Notes: generated by a model not told the origin, from the letters alone. Shown: positions 44,224 through 54,247, numbered from the stretch's first letter. The stretch is DNA of 64,000 nt from an uncultured Bacteroidales bacterium (GCA_902779705.1 CACZCR010000006.1:1-64000); one strand, 5' to 3'. Program-made: numbers and translations.

Positions 44224-46064
44224 TATTTCTTGTTCAGTTTAACGACCAGGGCACTGAGAGGTGCAACCTCCAGTCCTTGTTTGATCTCTATTGTTTGGCC
44301 GGAGATGATGTCTGTGCCGATAGGGTTGTAGCGGGACAGGATCTCCTTGTAGTTATCCGCCGGAACGAAACGCTTGGCTTCCGAGGCATTGACATAGACA
44401 AACACGGCATTGGTATCATTGTATCGGAAGAATCCGTAGGTGTTATCACGCGTGATGAAATGCATCGTGCGGCCTGTATGGATGACCGGTTCGGTTTTGC
44501 GGAACTGGAATAGACGCTTCTGAAAATCGAACATCTCTTGCATCTCTTCGGTCACTTGGTTGCCAAGCGGTAACGGCATACGCAGGGTGGAGTGGCCGAG
44601 GCTGCGGTCGGATGACTTCATAGCATACTCGTCACCGGCGAACACTTGCGGTATACCGCGCATAGTAGCCAGCAGGACATATCCCAATTTGACACGACGC
44701 GGGTCTTGGTCTTTGACTACATCGGCAAAACGGTCCATGTCATGGTTGCCCAAGAAGAGCAGCAGCTTGTTGACATCGGCATAGAGGTAGTCAGCAGCCA
44801 CGGCGTCATAGACGCGTGTCAGGCCGTTACCCCATCCTTGACCATCGTTCTCCAGTGCCTGACGGATAGCTTCCTCTACGGGGAAGTCCATGACGGTAGG
44901 CAAGTTGGAGTTGAAGCCGTCGTAGTTGAGTGCGCCGGCTTGCCAGTATGCTACATTAGCTGCAGGACGTGTCCAGCACTCACCCACGATATTGATCCAC
45001 GGATACTCGTCGCGTATCGCTTTCAGCCAATCAGCGGCAGGCTGTTTCTCGATGTATGGGTAGGTGTCTACGCGCAGACCGTCGAGATCAGCGAACTCAA
45101 TCCACCAGATAGCCCACTGCTGGAAATACTTGAGCAGGTCCTTGTTCTCGAGGTTCATATCCGGCATCGGGCGGTCGAACCAACCGCGGTTGGATATCTG
45201 GCGATCATATTCGGAAGCGTTGATATCGTAGTTGGCAGAGAACGCATTGCAGGTATTGGTGAACTCAGGGAACTGGTTGATCCAATCCTGATATGGCAGA
45301 TCCTTCATCCACCAGTGTGCTGCGCCGCAGTGGTTAGGCACCATGTCCATGATCATCTTCAGGCCCTTACGGTGCATCTGCTCCACGAGGAGGCGGTATT
45401 GGTCGTTCGAACCGTAGCGCGGGTCGATATGATAGTAGTCGGAGCATGCATAGCCATGATAGGACCACTCAGCCTCGTCGTCTCCCAGCATCGGGGTAGG
45501 CCAGATAGCGGTCGCACCGAGTTCGGCTATATGGTCGAGTTGACTGATGATACCGGCTATGTCACCGCCGAAACGGCCGTGTACGTTCTGTTTGTTACAT
45601 TTCTCGCGAGTGTCGGGTGTAGAGTTGTTAGACTCGTCACCGTCCACAAAACGATCGGACATGATCAGATACACCAGATCGCTGCTATTGAACGACTGGC
45701 GGTTCTTGTCCTGCGGGCGACGCTCGCTGATGGTGTAGTCCCACGAAGCCTCTTTGCCGTCCTTGTTGACCACGATACGGTAGGTACCGGCTTTCTTAAC
45801 TTTGAGGTCAAGGAATAGGTAGTTCTTGCTCTCAGCGTTATGCTGGTCACGCACCGACAGACCGGACGTTTTTTTGAGTTGGCCGTCTTTGAGTTCATAG
45901 ATCGTTACCTTGCCATTGGCCAGGTCTTCACCTTGCAGCAACAGCGTCAAGGGGGTATGCATGTTGGTCCACCAGTTAAGCGGTTCAGCACGCTCGATAC
46001 GCGGCATGGCGTTGATAGCCACAGCCATCATCGTTGTCAGAAAGAGAATAGATAGTTTTTTCAT
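44223..46064 (-). CDS. Periplasmic alpha-amylase/neopullulanase (GH13, SusA-like)
   Basis: The 613-residue enzyme has a signal peptide (MKKLSILFLTTMMAVAINA), an N-terminal cyclomaltodextrinase-type domain (about 22-115) and a GH13 barrel. Conserved regions are DMVPNHCG (240-247), GLRVDTYPY (329-337, nucleophile Asp333), IVGECW (acid/base Glu362) and FLGNHDMDRF (transition-state stabiliser Asp442). Size and exported location resemble SusA of Bacteroides, which cleaves starch oligosaccharides in the periplasm. No SusC/SusD pair is nearby. The frame is open further to 46205, but the ATG at 46064 opens the signal peptide. Confidence 0.92.
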   Translation of the reverse strand: MKKLSILFLTTMMAVAINAMPRIERAEPLNWWTNMHTPLTLLLQGEDLANGKVTIYELKDGQLKKTSGLSVRDQHNAESKNYLFLDLKVKKAGTYRIVVNKDGKEASWDYTISERRPQDKNRQSFNSSDLVYLIMSDRFVDGDESNNSTPDTREKCNKQNVHGRFGGDIAGIISQLDHIAELGATAIWPTPMLGDDEAEWSYHGYACSDYYHIDPRYGSNDQYRLLVEQMHRKGLKMIMDMVPNHCGAAHWWMKDLPYQDWINQFPEFTNTCNAFSANYDINASEYDRQISNRGWFDRPMPDMNLENKDLLKYFQQWAIWWIEFADLDGLRVDTYPYIEKQPAADWLKAIRDEYPWINIVGECWTRPAANVAYWQAGALNYDGFNSNLPTVMDFPVEEAIRQALENDGQGWGNGLTRVYDAVAADYLYADVNKLLLFLGNHDMDRFADVVKDQDPRRVKLGYVLLATMRGIPQVFAGDEYAMKSSDRSLGHSTLRMPLPLGNQVTEEMQEMFDFQKRLFQFRKTEPVIHTGRTMHFITRDNTYGFFRYNDTNAVFVYVNASEAKRFVPADNYKEILSRYNPIGTDIISGQTIEIKQGLEVAPLSALVVKLNKK

Positions 46065-46068
46065 AATA

Positions 46069-47391
46069 TTATATTTGATTGATATATACTTGGTTGAGTT
46101 GTGAGTGGGTCTTTTTGATCTCCACAAACCGTTGCCAGAACTGTTGCATCTGTTCGCTGGTGCCGGACAAGAACTCTTCGTTGCCTTGCTCATCGATGCG
46201 GTCAAAGACCATGCCGACAGTGATGAGATGGGTATCGAGTGCCGGTTGGTAGCGGCGTTCTTGGTCTTGCTCGTTGTACAACTCGTTGATCAGACCTGTC
46301 TCTATGAGTCGTGAGAGCAGCTGGTTGACCAGCCGAAGTGGTAGTTGGTCTTGTACCGCCAATTCATGGGCTGTCAAGGGCTGTTGGTCGTTCTCAAAAC
46401 GGCGGATGATCACCGACAGCAGATAGAGTGTGATATAGTCCTTATAGCGTCTGGACATCTTCTCCAGATCGTGCTCGTATTCGAAGTTCTCGTTGTTCTG
46501 TATGGCAAACGACATCTCGGCGCCCAGCATGATCAGAAGACACGTCCATTGTAACCATGTCAGCAGGATAGGTACAGAAGCAAAAGCACCATAGACGATG
46601 CTTGTGCGGCTGAGCAGGACGATGATATAGACGGATAGCATCTGCAGCAACTGGAAGACCGTTCCCATCAGCACACCCGGTATCAACGCCGAAAGGAACT
46701 TGACCTTGGTGTTGGGTATAGTGATGTACATGAGGGTGAATAGCAACCAGCATACCACAAACTGAACCAATCGTATCAGACCGGAGTGGAGTGCCTCATG
46801 CATAGTGCTCATAGGACCGGTGTGGAACTCGGCCAATATAGTCTGCAGGGCAATACTCAGACCCGATGAGACGATGATCAGAATCGGGATTAGGAACAAG
46901 ATGGCGATATAGGTCACCGCTTGATGGATGATGGAGCGCGATTTCTGTACGTTCCATATCTGGTTGAAAGCAGACTCGACGCTACTGAAGAACGAATAGA
47001 CGGCCCACAGCAATATCAGAATGCCTACGCCGATGAATACGCCTCCTTGGGCGGTATCCAGATAGCGTTGTACCATCTCCATGATCACCGGCACGATATT
47101 GGTGCCTCCCAGGAAGGAAGCATTCAGTTGTCGCTCGATCATATCCTGCACGCCAAATCCCTTGGCCACAGCCAGTATCATAGCCAGGATAGGGATGATA
47201 GTGAAGATGAGTGAATAGGTGAGACTTTTGGCTTTGTCGCCCAAACGTTTGTCCCCAAATCCGCGTATCACCAACAGGATGGTGCGCACCGCTCCGTACG
47301 CCAGTTTGGTCTTGCGCGACCGCAAATTGGCACTGGTCAGTCTCCAGATGTCGTAGCGTAAGAACTCATTGATGCGGCGGATACGGGACAT
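46069..47391 (-). CDS. YihY/virulence-factor BrkB-family membrane protein
   Basis: The 440-residue protein has about six transmembrane helices (from about 49 to 290), with the family segment RLGDKAKSLTYSLIFTIIPILAMILAVAKGFG and TFMYITIPN-like LMYITIPNTKVK. A C-terminal extension (about 310-440) looks like a winged-helix domain (PLTAHELAVQDQLPLRLVNQLLSRLIETGLI), an addition seen in Bacteroidota. Function is uncertain; the family includes RNase BN mis-annotations and transport proteins. It is the first gene of the operon and starts about 30 bp after the 3' end of rnpB. Confidence 0.85.
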   Translation of the reverse strand: MSRIRRINEFLRYDIWRLTSANLRSRKTKLAYGAVRTILLVIRGFGDKRLGDKAKSLTYSLIFTIIPILAMILAVAKGFGVQDMIERQLNASFLGGTNIVPVIMEMVQRYLDTAQGGVFIGVGILILLWAVYSFFSSVESAFNQIWNVQKSRSIIHQAVTYIAILFLIPILIIVSSGLSIALQTILAEFHTGPMSTMHEALHSGLIRLVQFVVCWLLFTLMYITIPNTKVKFLSALIPGVLMGTVFQLLQMLSVYIIVLLSRTSIVYGAFASVPILLTWLQWTCLLIMLGAEMSFAIQNNENFEYEHDLEKMSRRYKDYITLYLLSVIIRRFENDQQPLTAHELAVQDQLPLRLVNQLLSRLIETGLINELYNEQDQERRYQPALDTHLITVGMVFDRIDEQGNEEFLSGTSEQMQQFWQRFVEIKKTHSQLNQVYINQI

Positions 47392-47420
47392 ATGTTTGTG
47401 GGTTGAGTAAACAAAAAATA

Positions 47421-47731
47421 TAGCAAGTCTATAAGCCGAGTTCTGTGCCCTTACGGGTGTCTGTCATTAATCTTGAGCGGCGTGTTACCACGTCCTTCTT
47501 CGCTTCCTACCCTCCAACTCGCGCGAGCAGCGCTCAGACGTCGGTTTACATGGAATTGCATCCCACAGTGTGCTCGTTTCACCTTTCTCGTCTCTGTAGC
47601 AGGGACCAAACATTGCTGCCTGACGGCCGTTAACCGCTGTGGTGCTCTATGATGCTCGGACTTTCCTCACCGATGGGGATTAAAAGGCGTACCTTTTTCT
47701 TCCTAACCGGCGCGACAGACCGACTTACTAT
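47421..47731 (-). ncRNA. rnpB: RNase P RNA
   Basis: This is the catalytic RNA of RNase P, which cleaves 5' leaders of tRNA precursors. Read on the minus strand, it starts near GTAAGTCGGTCTGTCGC, has the conserved GAGGAAAGTCCGAGC (about 47668-47654), CAGGCAGC and the 3' segment AGAACTCGGCTTATAGACTTGC. The ends pair (GTAAGTC with GACTTGC), forming helix P1. About 311 nt is a normal type A size. It lies between tRNA-Gly and yihY on the same strand. Confidence 0.93.
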
Positions 47732-47748
47732 ATGTTACTTTTTCTTTT

Positions 47749-47780
47749 AGGGCCCCCGCAAATTTTAATTTGTGGGGAGA
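47749..47780. repeat. REP-like palindrome, copy B
   Basis: Layout GGGCCCC, then GCAAATT-TTAA-TTTGT, then GGGG. It lies between rnpB and tRNA-Gly and could end one transcript or structure the next. Confidence 0.6.
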
Positions 47781-47850
47781 GCGAGAACACGGCGAAAATT
47801 CATACGAGCGACGGGGTCGCGAGTCGTATTGAGCCGTAGTTCGCGCGAAG

Positions 47851-47921
47851 AGCGGTGTACGGGAATCGAACCCGCCTCCTCGGCTTGGGAAGCCGATGCA
47901 CTACCGATGTGCTAACACCGC
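47851..47921 (-). tRNA. tRNA-Gly(CCC)
   Basis: 71 nt on the minus strand. Acceptor arms GCGGTGT and ACACCGC pair; the D arm has GCAC/GTGC; the anticodon loop TTCCCAA gives CCC (Gly GGG codon); the T arm GCGGGTTCGATTCCCGT is canonical. CCA is not encoded: TTC follows on the minus strand. Confidence 0.95.
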
Positions 47922-47949
47922 AAAAACGTGTACGTTTTTAATTTGCGTG

Positions 47950-47981
47950 CAAAGATACTACTTTTTTGTGATATACGCAAA
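47950..47981 (-). promoter_or_regulatory. Promoter of tRNA-Gly (and perhaps rnpB)
   Basis: Minus strand: TTTG at 47981-47978 and TATCTTTG at 47957-47950, 20 bp apart, extended as TTTGCGTATATC. Confidence 0.8.
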
Positions 47982-47993
47982 TATTTTGCAAAA

Positions 47994-48584
47994 TTATCGT
48001 TTGAAAAGCTTACTAAACGTTAAAAAAATGATTTTGAAGTATTCTAATGTCGTCTGATGCTCGATATAGTGCATGTTGAGCGCTATTTTTTGAGGCATAA
48101 TTTGCTCAATATAGGTCTTGTCCGGATCCTTTGACTGCGCTAGCAAGCGGTTCTCGTCAATATATTCAATAGAAGCATAGTCAGTAATTCCGGGACGAAC
48201 AGATAAAACCTTTTGTTGCTCTGGTGTATATAAATCGACATACCGACGGACTTCCGGACGTGGTCCAACTAGTGACATATCGCCAATCAATACATTCCAT
48301 AGCTGCGGTAGTTCGTCCAATTTATATTTACGTATATAGTAACCTGCGCGCGTAACACGCGAATCACGCTCCCCGATGGTGATAAGACTCATCTTATCGG
48401 CTCCTACGCGCATTGAGCGGAATTTTAACAACCCAAAATCCTTTCCTCCTTTACCCACACGTTGTTGGCGGTAGAAGACAGGGCCAGGATTGTCGATCAC
48501 AATCCAAAGAGCTATGATGAGAAAAAATGGACTGAGAATCAATAGTCCCAAGAGACTGAATAGAATGTCGCAAAAACGGATCAT
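47994..48584 (-). CDS. Initiating sugar (UndP) transferase
   Basis: The 196-residue protein is a bacterial sugar transferase of the PglC/short WbaP type. It has one N-terminal membrane helix (8-28) and the conserved PVFYRQQRVGKGGKDFGLLKFRSM, RAGYYIRKYKLDELPQLWNV and SLVGPRPEVRRYV motifs. These enzymes place the first sugar-1-phosphate on undecaprenyl phosphate. It is the last gene of the polysaccharide operon and overlaps the aminotransferase by 4 bp. Confidence 0.92.
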   Translation of the reverse strand: MIRFCDILFSLLGLLILSPFFLIIALWIVIDNPGPVFYRQQRVGKGGKDFGLLKFRSMRVGADKMSLITIGERDSRVTRAGYYIRKYKLDELPQLWNVLIGDMSLVGPRPEVRRYVDLYTPEQQKVLSVRPGITDYASIEYIDENRLLAQSKDPDKTYIEQIMPQKIALNMHYIEHQTTLEYFKIIFLTFSKLFKR

Positions 48585-49789
48585 CTGTTTTTCAAAATAT
48601 CGGTGTATTGCTCAATGATATATTCTATTTCCTCGTCTGAGAGGCGTGTGTGAAGCGGCAATGTGATCTCATTCACGAAATGTGCATAGGCATTGGGATA
48701 ATCCTTGATATCAAAACCGAGGTTCTTATATGCTGTCATCATTGGTAGTGGTTTGTAGTGCACATTAGTAGCAATACCACGTTCTGCCATTTTTACAATG
48801 ATGGATTGTCTTTCTTCCAAAGAGGCACCTGGTACACGCGTCAGATAGAGATGTCCGGAAGAGATATGATTATCTGTGTAGTGCGGTAATACCTTCACTC
48901 CTAAAGGTTTGAGTGCTTCATCATATTTTGCAATGATTTCACGGCGACGTGCTAATAGAGCAGGGTAACGCTTCATCTGCACAAGTCCTATAGCCGCCAT
49001 GATATCCGTCATATTACATTTGTACCACGGGCCTACAATATCGTATTCCCACGCTCCGAGTTGGGTCTTGGCGAGGGCATCTTTCGATTGCCCGTGCAAG
49101 GAATACAACTGCACTTGGTGGTAAAGCCCTTCGTTGTCGATTCCCGGCAAGTTACGCCACGTGAGGGCACCGCCTTCGGCCGTTGTGAAGTTTTTTACTG
49201 CGTGGAAACTGAAGGAGGTAAAGTCTGCTATAGAACCTACCATTTGTCCTTTCCATGAAGCTCCAAAAGCATGTGCAGCGTCCGCACAGATTGCTACACG
49301 TCCTAAGGCTTGTTGAATGTTGTTGGAGGGTTTGAAAATAGTTTTCTTATGTTCCACTATTTCAAAGATGCGTGTGTAATCACAAGGTATACCTGCCAGA
49401 TCGACAGGGATGATGGCTTTGGTACGTGGTGTTATAGCTGCTTCAACTGCATCGTAATCCATCTCCAGACTGTTTTTCTGTGAGTCGATAAAGACAATTT
49501 TCGCTCCTACATGATATACTACGGACGCCGAAGCCGTGTAGGTGTAAGCAGGAACGATCACTTCGTCACCTTCACCAATTCCCAGGAGACGTAGAGCCAT
49601 TTCCAAGCATGCGGTAGCCGAATTCAGACAGACGGCTTTCGGTGCGCTGACGTAACTGGCAACCTGTCGCTCCAACTCTTTGGTGCGAGGACCGGTAGTA
49701 ATCCAACCGGAGAGAATAGCTTCTCTCACTTCATTCACTTCCGCTTCCGTCATATCCGGCGGCGAGAATGGAATATTAAATCGTTTCAT
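48581..49789 (-). CDS. DegT/DnrJ/EryC1-family aminotransferase
   Basis: The 402-residue PLP enzyme makes amino sugars from 4-keto NDP-sugars, as PglE or WecE do. The PLP Lys is K199 in SFHAVKNFTTAEGG; other family segments are ICADAAHAFGASW (about 167-179) and the N-terminal NSATACLEMALRLLG. It stands between a GT2 gene (1 bp upstream) and the initiating transferase. No matching dehydratase is in this window, so the keto-sugar supply must come from elsewhere or another substrate is used. Confidence 0.92.
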   Translation of the reverse strand: MKRFNIPFSPPDMTEAEVNEVREAILSGWITTGPRTKELERQVASYVSAPKAVCLNSATACLEMALRLLGIGEGDEVIVPAYTYTASASVVYHVGAKIVFIDSQKNSLEMDYDAVEAAITPRTKAIIPVDLAGIPCDYTRIFEIVEHKKTIFKPSNNIQQALGRVAICADAAHAFGASWKGQMVGSIADFTSFSFHAVKNFTTAEGGALTWRNLPGIDNEGLYHQVQLYSLHGQSKDALAKTQLGAWEYDIVGPWYKCNMTDIMAAIGLVQMKRYPALLARRREIIAKYDEALKPLGVKVLPHYTDNHISSGHLYLTRVPGASLEERQSIIVKMAERGIATNVHYKPLPMMTAYKNLGFDIKDYPNAYAHFVNEITLPLHTRLSDEEIEYIIEQYTDILKNR

Positions 49790-49790
49790 A

Positions 49791-50792
49791 TTATCGATTA
49801 TACTTAACGTTAAAAGGTATTCTAAATAAAAGATTGAATAGGCCGTGAATATATCCTAAACCGTAAGCAAGGTGCATAGTACACAAAACAATCGGGATAT
49901 ATGGATTCTTGTGTTGTATTCCTACACTATTGATCAGCAGCAGATATAATCCTATACATCCAATATATGCCCCGGCAATAACAGGGTGTAGAAAGGAGAG
50001 TGGAAGACCTATCGATAAACCACATACAAAGAATAGTGGAATCAGTTGTCTTAGGGATGACAGGTGTTTCACTTTTTTGTTTACCAGAGGTTTGTACAAT
50101 CCGTACTGATAAAACATTTTCCATGTTTTGCTGATAGTATCCCTTGCATAATAATTTGTACTGATATTGGGCACGAGGTAGATATGTCCACCATGTTGTA
50201 TTGTTCGTGCATTGAACTCATCGTCCTGATTTCGGGTTAGTTCTTCATCAAATAGGCCGACTTGTTCAAAAAGACTCTTTTTCCAAAAACCGAAAGGTAC
50301 AGTGTCCACTTCAATAACTTGGGTGATGGTGGACGTTCTAAAGGTGCTGTTTCCCACTCCCAGAGGATGACTGCAGGCAATCGAAATAGCTTGGGCTTTT
50401 AGGCTGTCATTAGCCGGTAGAGTAATACAAACACCTCCTAAATTGGAAGCTTCAGGTAGTTCTTTAGAATAGTGCCATAGAGTGCTTACGTAATGGGGTG
50501 GGAAAACAGAGTGTGCATCGATGCGGCAGATATATTCGCCTTTCGCAGCTCGGATACCTATGTTCATCGCATAAGGAGCCGTTCGATGGGGATTATGCAG
50601 GAGTCTAATATTCGAATATTGTTCTAAAAATGGCTGAATGAATGCGCACGTGGCATCCGTACTGCCTCCATCCACGAGCAATAGTTCCCAATTGGTTTTT
50701 GGCAAGTCTTGAGCAATCATGGATTCGATACATTTTTCGATGTATCGTTCTTCGTTATATATAGGGCAAATTATGCTTATCAGTGTGTTCAT
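49791..50792 (-). CDS. Glycosyltransferase family 2 with C-terminal membrane segments
   Basis: The 333-residue protein has the GT-A start ISIICPIYNEERYIEKCIESM, LLVDGGSTDAT and ICRIDAHSVFP, with a DE-pair (LTRNQDDEFNARTI). Two to three hydrophobic segments follow (about 245-310), as in ExoA-like succinoglycan transferases. It lies 8 bp downstream of a GT4 gene. Confidence 0.87.
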   Translation of the reverse strand: MNTLISIICPIYNEERYIEKCIESMIAQDLPKTNWELLLVDGGSTDATCAFIQPFLEQYSNIRLLHNPHRTAPYAMNIGIRAAKGEYICRIDAHSVFPPHYVSTLWHYSKELPEASNLGGVCITLPANDSLKAQAISIACSHPLGVGNSTFRTSTITQVIEVDTVPFGFWKKSLFEQVGLFDEELTRNQDDEFNARTIQHGGHIYLVPNISTNYYARDTISKTWKMFYQYGLYKPLVNKKVKHLSSLRQLIPLFFVCGLSIGLPLSFLHPVIAGAYIGCIGLYLLLINSVGIQHKNPYIPIVLCTMHLAYGLGYIHGLFNLLFRIPFNVKYNR

Positions 50793-50800
50793 AAGATAGA

Positions 50801-51877
50801 CTAAAGGGATTTATATATCTGACTGTATTCTTTGGCTATTTGTTGCCAGTCGAATCGTTGTACAAGGTTTATACATTGGTCAGAGATTGTTTTGTAGTGT
50901 GCGTATATCTCTGTTATTCTTTGAATAATTTCTTCTAAGTTGGTAGCCGAAACGGAATAACCTATTTCACCGTCTTCGAAATATCCGTCAAATCCTTGTC
51001 CCCGGGTGTAGATAACCGGCAGCCCTTGGCTCATTGCTTCTGCATAGACTAGTCCGAAAGTCTCATGATAGGAGGGCATAATAAAGATATCATGTTGCCG
51101 CATATAGTGCATCACTTCTTCTTGGGATGATTGATCATGATAGTCAATATAGTCTCGTTGCTCGATGAGCGATTTGTAGCATTGGTCGATTAGTTTCCCA
51201 ACCATGCATAACGTCACTTTCTTTCCCGATGCAACCAACTTGTCAGATACTCGGATAAGTGTGTCAATATTTTTGTTTTTTTCTATTTTCCCTGTATAAA
51301 TCAATCGGATGGCGTCAGTTGCCGGCTGATGTTGGGAAATGTTGTTCAAAAAAAGCGGATTGATCCCATTAGGGATGACTATCGATTTGTCATCAATCGA
51401 ATACGGTAGATATTTACCGACAACTTGTTGCTGATATGCCGGAGAAATGAAAATGACCTTCTTAGCGTTTAGCGCAATCTCGCGTCCGATGTGTCGCAAA
51501 TGAGGCATATACCGAAAGAAAATATTGACATCCGTATTGCGTACAGCTACTATATATGGGATGCCATATTTTTGATAGAGTTGATAGGCCAAATATCCAC
51601 TGGAAAACAACGTGTGCGCATGGATGACATCTATGCCTTTGTATATATCCCGCGCGTGCAGGTCGTTGTACAGGGCCTGCTGTTTTGGGAAAAAGAGCAA
51701 CCTCTCTAATAAATTAAATGCTTTGGGCGCACAGAAGATGTTGTTTGTTTTGTCATCCTGATGGAGCGTATTATCGGTTACATAGATGCGACTATTTATA
51801 CCTTGTTGGTGCAAGGAGGAAAATAAATTTGCATAGAGAGCCGTATTGTAGTAATCAGGTGCAATCTGTAGTATCAT
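50801..51877 (-). CDS. Glycosyltransferase family 4
   Basis: The 358-residue GT-B enzyme has the C-terminal nucleotide-sugar binding domain: RLIYTGKIEKNKNIDTLI, and IFIMPSYHETFGLVYAEAMSQGLPVIYT with the EX7E pattern (E...FGLVYAE). The N-terminal acceptor domain has the phrase IDVIHAHTLFSSGYLA. It overlaps the preceding GT4 gene by 4 bp. Confidence 0.88.
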   Translation of the reverse strand: MILQIAPDYYNTALYANLFSSLHQQGINSRIYVTDNTLHQDDKTNNIFCAPKAFNLLERLLFFPKQQALYNDLHARDIYKGIDVIHAHTLFSSGYLAYQLYQKYGIPYIVAVRNTDVNIFFRYMPHLRHIGREIALNAKKVIFISPAYQQQVVGKYLPYSIDDKSIVIPNGINPLFLNNISQHQPATDAIRLIYTGKIEKNKNIDTLIRVSDKLVASGKKVTLCMVGKLIDQCYKSLIEQRDYIDYHDQSSQEEVMHYMRQHDIFIMPSYHETFGLVYAEAMSQGLPVIYTRGQGFDGYFEDGEIGYSVSATNLEEIIQRITEIYAHYKTISDQCINLVQRFDWQQIAKEYSQIYKSL

Positions 51878-53049
51878 CTCATCAAGGTGTGGATAAAGTT
51901 TATAATCTTCTGTGCTCTATTCTCAATAGAGTAAATGTGATGACGATTGATAGAATATTCTTTCATCGTTTTTCTTTTATCTGGGTGATCACGCAGATAA
52001 GCTATTGAAGCTGCTATAGCGTTCTCGTCATCCGGATTGATTCTGATGGAATTGTGTTGGTCAAGGATATCATCATTAAATGCTCCGTTGCTGGATATAA
52101 CAGGCAGTCCGCAGGCTAACGCTTCTACAATAGCATTGCAGCATCCTTCGTTACGTGTCGGTAATACAAATGCATCGGCACAATTGAGCAAGTTTGGCAG
52201 TTGGTCGTGCGCTGCGGTGCCCTTATATATAATACCCGGACAATCAAAAGGATAGTCATATCCGTCCATGTTTTTGCCTATAAACAAGACCTTAAGATGC
52301 TTGTCCTTTAGTTTTTTAATAGCTGCGGCCACACGATCAGGCCCCTTACGAGCGGTGAAAGCACCTACAAAAACGAGCGTGAAGTCATTTTCTCGTATTC
52401 CTAGTTGAGCTTTTCGGTCTTTCGCGTCTTGAGGACTAAAAAGATCTGTATTGACGCAATTGGGTAGTACAATACTATTGGCACGATCACATAGGTGATG
52501 CTCAATGCATCTGCGCTGATTGGCTGATGATACGCATATCACTCCGGTAACATGTCTGCGGAGATGCTCTTTTTGTTGATTGGATAGTCCGCCTATCCAT
52601 TTGTCAAACAAATCATGACTTTCACCACATGCTACATAGAGCGGTCTGTTATGGCTGGCTGCATAGGAAACAACTCTTGTGGCACTTTCCCAGAAATGTC
52701 CATACAATACCTGAGGATCTATTTGTTCCAGACATCGGTTTATATTACCTTGGTTGAATCGATAAAAGATCGAATATAAGGGCTTCATCCCATTACCAAA
52801 ACTAATAGAATAGGGTCTGTACACCTTGTAGTTATTCCCCTTTTGAGTAGTGTAGATTTCATGTTTGGGCATAACAGGAACTCTACGAAACAGAGCTCGT
52901 GTTAAACTCTGAGGAGCCACAATACTGATACAAAAGCCCTGATCAACCAGTATTTCTGCCAACTGTTGTACAAAGACATAGACCGGACGATTCTTGCTTG
53001 GGTAGTCCGGAACAACAAAACAAATAGCTTGTGTAGTATGGTCAGTCAT
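51874..53049 (-). CDS. Glycosyltransferase family 4
   Basis: The 391-residue GT-B enzyme has the Glyco_trans_4-like N-terminus (VDQGFCISIVAPQSLTRAL), FVGAFTARKGPDRVAAAIK and FVLPTRNEGCCNAIVEALACGLPVISS with the EX7E motif. It is of the pattern found in capsule and exopolysaccharide operons, next to a second GT4. It overlaps the polymerase gene by 8 bp. Confidence 0.88.
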   Translation of the reverse strand: MTDHTTQAICFVVPDYPSKNRPVYVFVQQLAEILVDQGFCISIVAPQSLTRALFRRVPVMPKHEIYTTQKGNNYKVYRPYSISFGNGMKPLYSIFYRFNQGNINRCLEQIDPQVLYGHFWESATRVVSYAASHNRPLYVACGESHDLFDKWIGGLSNQQKEHLRRHVTGVICVSSANQRRCIEHHLCDRANSIVLPNCVNTDLFSPQDAKDRKAQLGIRENDFTLVFVGAFTARKGPDRVAAAIKKLKDKHLKVLFIGKNMDGYDYPFDCPGIIYKGTAAHDQLPNLLNCADAFVLPTRNEGCCNAIVEALACGLPVISSNGAFNDDILDQHNSIRINPDDENAIAASIAYLRDHPDKRKTMKEYSINRHHIYSIENRAQKIINFIHTLMR

Positions 53050-54247
53050 CGTTTAACGGAGTTGTCTTTTGTTGGTATTGATAGTGCGTAATCTGACCTA
53101 AGCAGATTCCAATAGTCATTGCTATTCCGATAGGCAAATTGGCGTAAGACATAGAATAGAAAGTCATCATACCACTTGCTACAAAACAGATGATCAATCC
53201 CCATCTTGCTTGACTTAATTCCGCAATGCGAGCGCATTTCTTTTGCTCTCTCCAAAATAGCCACCAATAGATGATATAGAACAAACAGCCCAACAAACCT
53301 TGATTGATAAGGATCTCAAGCCAGTCGTTATGTGCAAAATTAGGACCTATACGTAAGGTTTGATTAGCTCCTCCGCCGACCAACTGTTCGCCAAAATGCG
53401 CTTCCTTGGTATAGTATTGCCAAAATCGAATGAACAATTCATCCCGTTCACTGCTGTTACCTTCTAATGTGCTCTCAATGCGAGAGATAAAATAGTCACT
53501 GGTATGCAACATGTAAAACACCATATATACAATACCAATAACAAAAGAGACGATTAGTATTGTTAGAGCAATTCGCTGTATTTTGTTGTCTCTTTTCCAT
53601 TGATATAGCACAAAAGGTATGAGCGAAAATCCTGCCGTTACGACAGCTCCGCGTTTCATGGACATTGTGATGAAGACGGTACAAATGACCAGAAGAGCAA
53701 ATTGCAATATAAACTTATCTTCAAAAAAGATTAATAGGGCAATCAAACCTACAAACAAGTATCCATAACTATTAGTAATTTCATCAAAAGGCGAATCAAT
53801 GCTGTTAAGATAGAATGAGTAAAACTTCAGGGCACTAACAGCCATGAGCACGATGGCCCAAAAACAAATCTTTTGTTTGTAGAACTGTCCGATAAGAGTG
53901 AAATAATAAAAAACATATATGGGAAGTATGGACAAATAGATATTTAATAAATATGAGTAACTCTTTACATCTACGGATCCATTAGCCCATACAACATCTT
54001 TCGGATCACTCACAATATAGAGGATACCATATAGGGTAAAAAGTATCAACAACCAGTTTAAACCCTTGAAATATGCGGGGAGTTTATACCGAATACACGT
54101 ATATAGGGCAATAACCGCAGAACAGAGTGTAAACAGTCCTACGATGCCCAGTGACAACAAGGTCCCCCCCGGATAGATTACGTCTTGTAGTAGAAGCAGT
54201 ACCACAAGTAGCATATAGCAGTTAGATATGTTGAGTATCCTATTCAT
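53042..54247 (-). CDS. O-antigen polymerase/ligase-like membrane protein
   Basis: The 401-residue protein has about ten hydrophobic helices and the Wzy_C/O-ligase feature LVGGGANQTLRIGPNFAHNDWLEIL, where the Asn/His/Asp loop between late helices is typical. It could be the polymerase (Wzy) that joins repeat units, or a ligase (WaaL). The only other candidates for polymerisation in this operon are absent, so Wzy is the more likely role. Confidence 0.8.
   Translation of the reverse strand: MNRILNISNCYMLLVVLLLLQDVIYPGGTLLSLGIVGLFTLCSAVIALYTCIRYKLPAYFKGLNWLLILFTLYGILYIVSDPKDVVWANGSVDVKSYSYLLNIYLSILPIYVFYYFTLIGQFYKQKICFWAIVLMAVSALKFYSFYLNSIDSPFDEITNSYGYLFVGLIALLIFFEDKFILQFALLVICTVFITMSMKRGAVVTAGFSLIPFVLYQWKRDNKIQRIALTILIVSFVIGIVYMVFYMLHTSDYFISRIESTLEGNSSERDELFIRFWQYYTKEAHFGEQLVGGGANQTLRIGPNFAHNDWLEILINQGLLGCLFYIIYWWLFWREQKKCARIAELSQARWGLIICFVASGMMTFYSMSYANLPIGIAMTIGICLGQITHYQYQQKTTPLNDD

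Noticed and set aside
44646..45818. A 390-codon open frame on the plus strand opposite the amylase gene
   Set aside because: The minus-strand amylase has all catalytic motifs in the expected order; the plus-strand frame has no recognisable motif.
44223..46064. Complete starch-utilisation (Sus) locus
   Set aside because: Only a SusA-like enzyme is present; no SusC/SusD pair or glycan-binding lipoproteins are encoded next to it.
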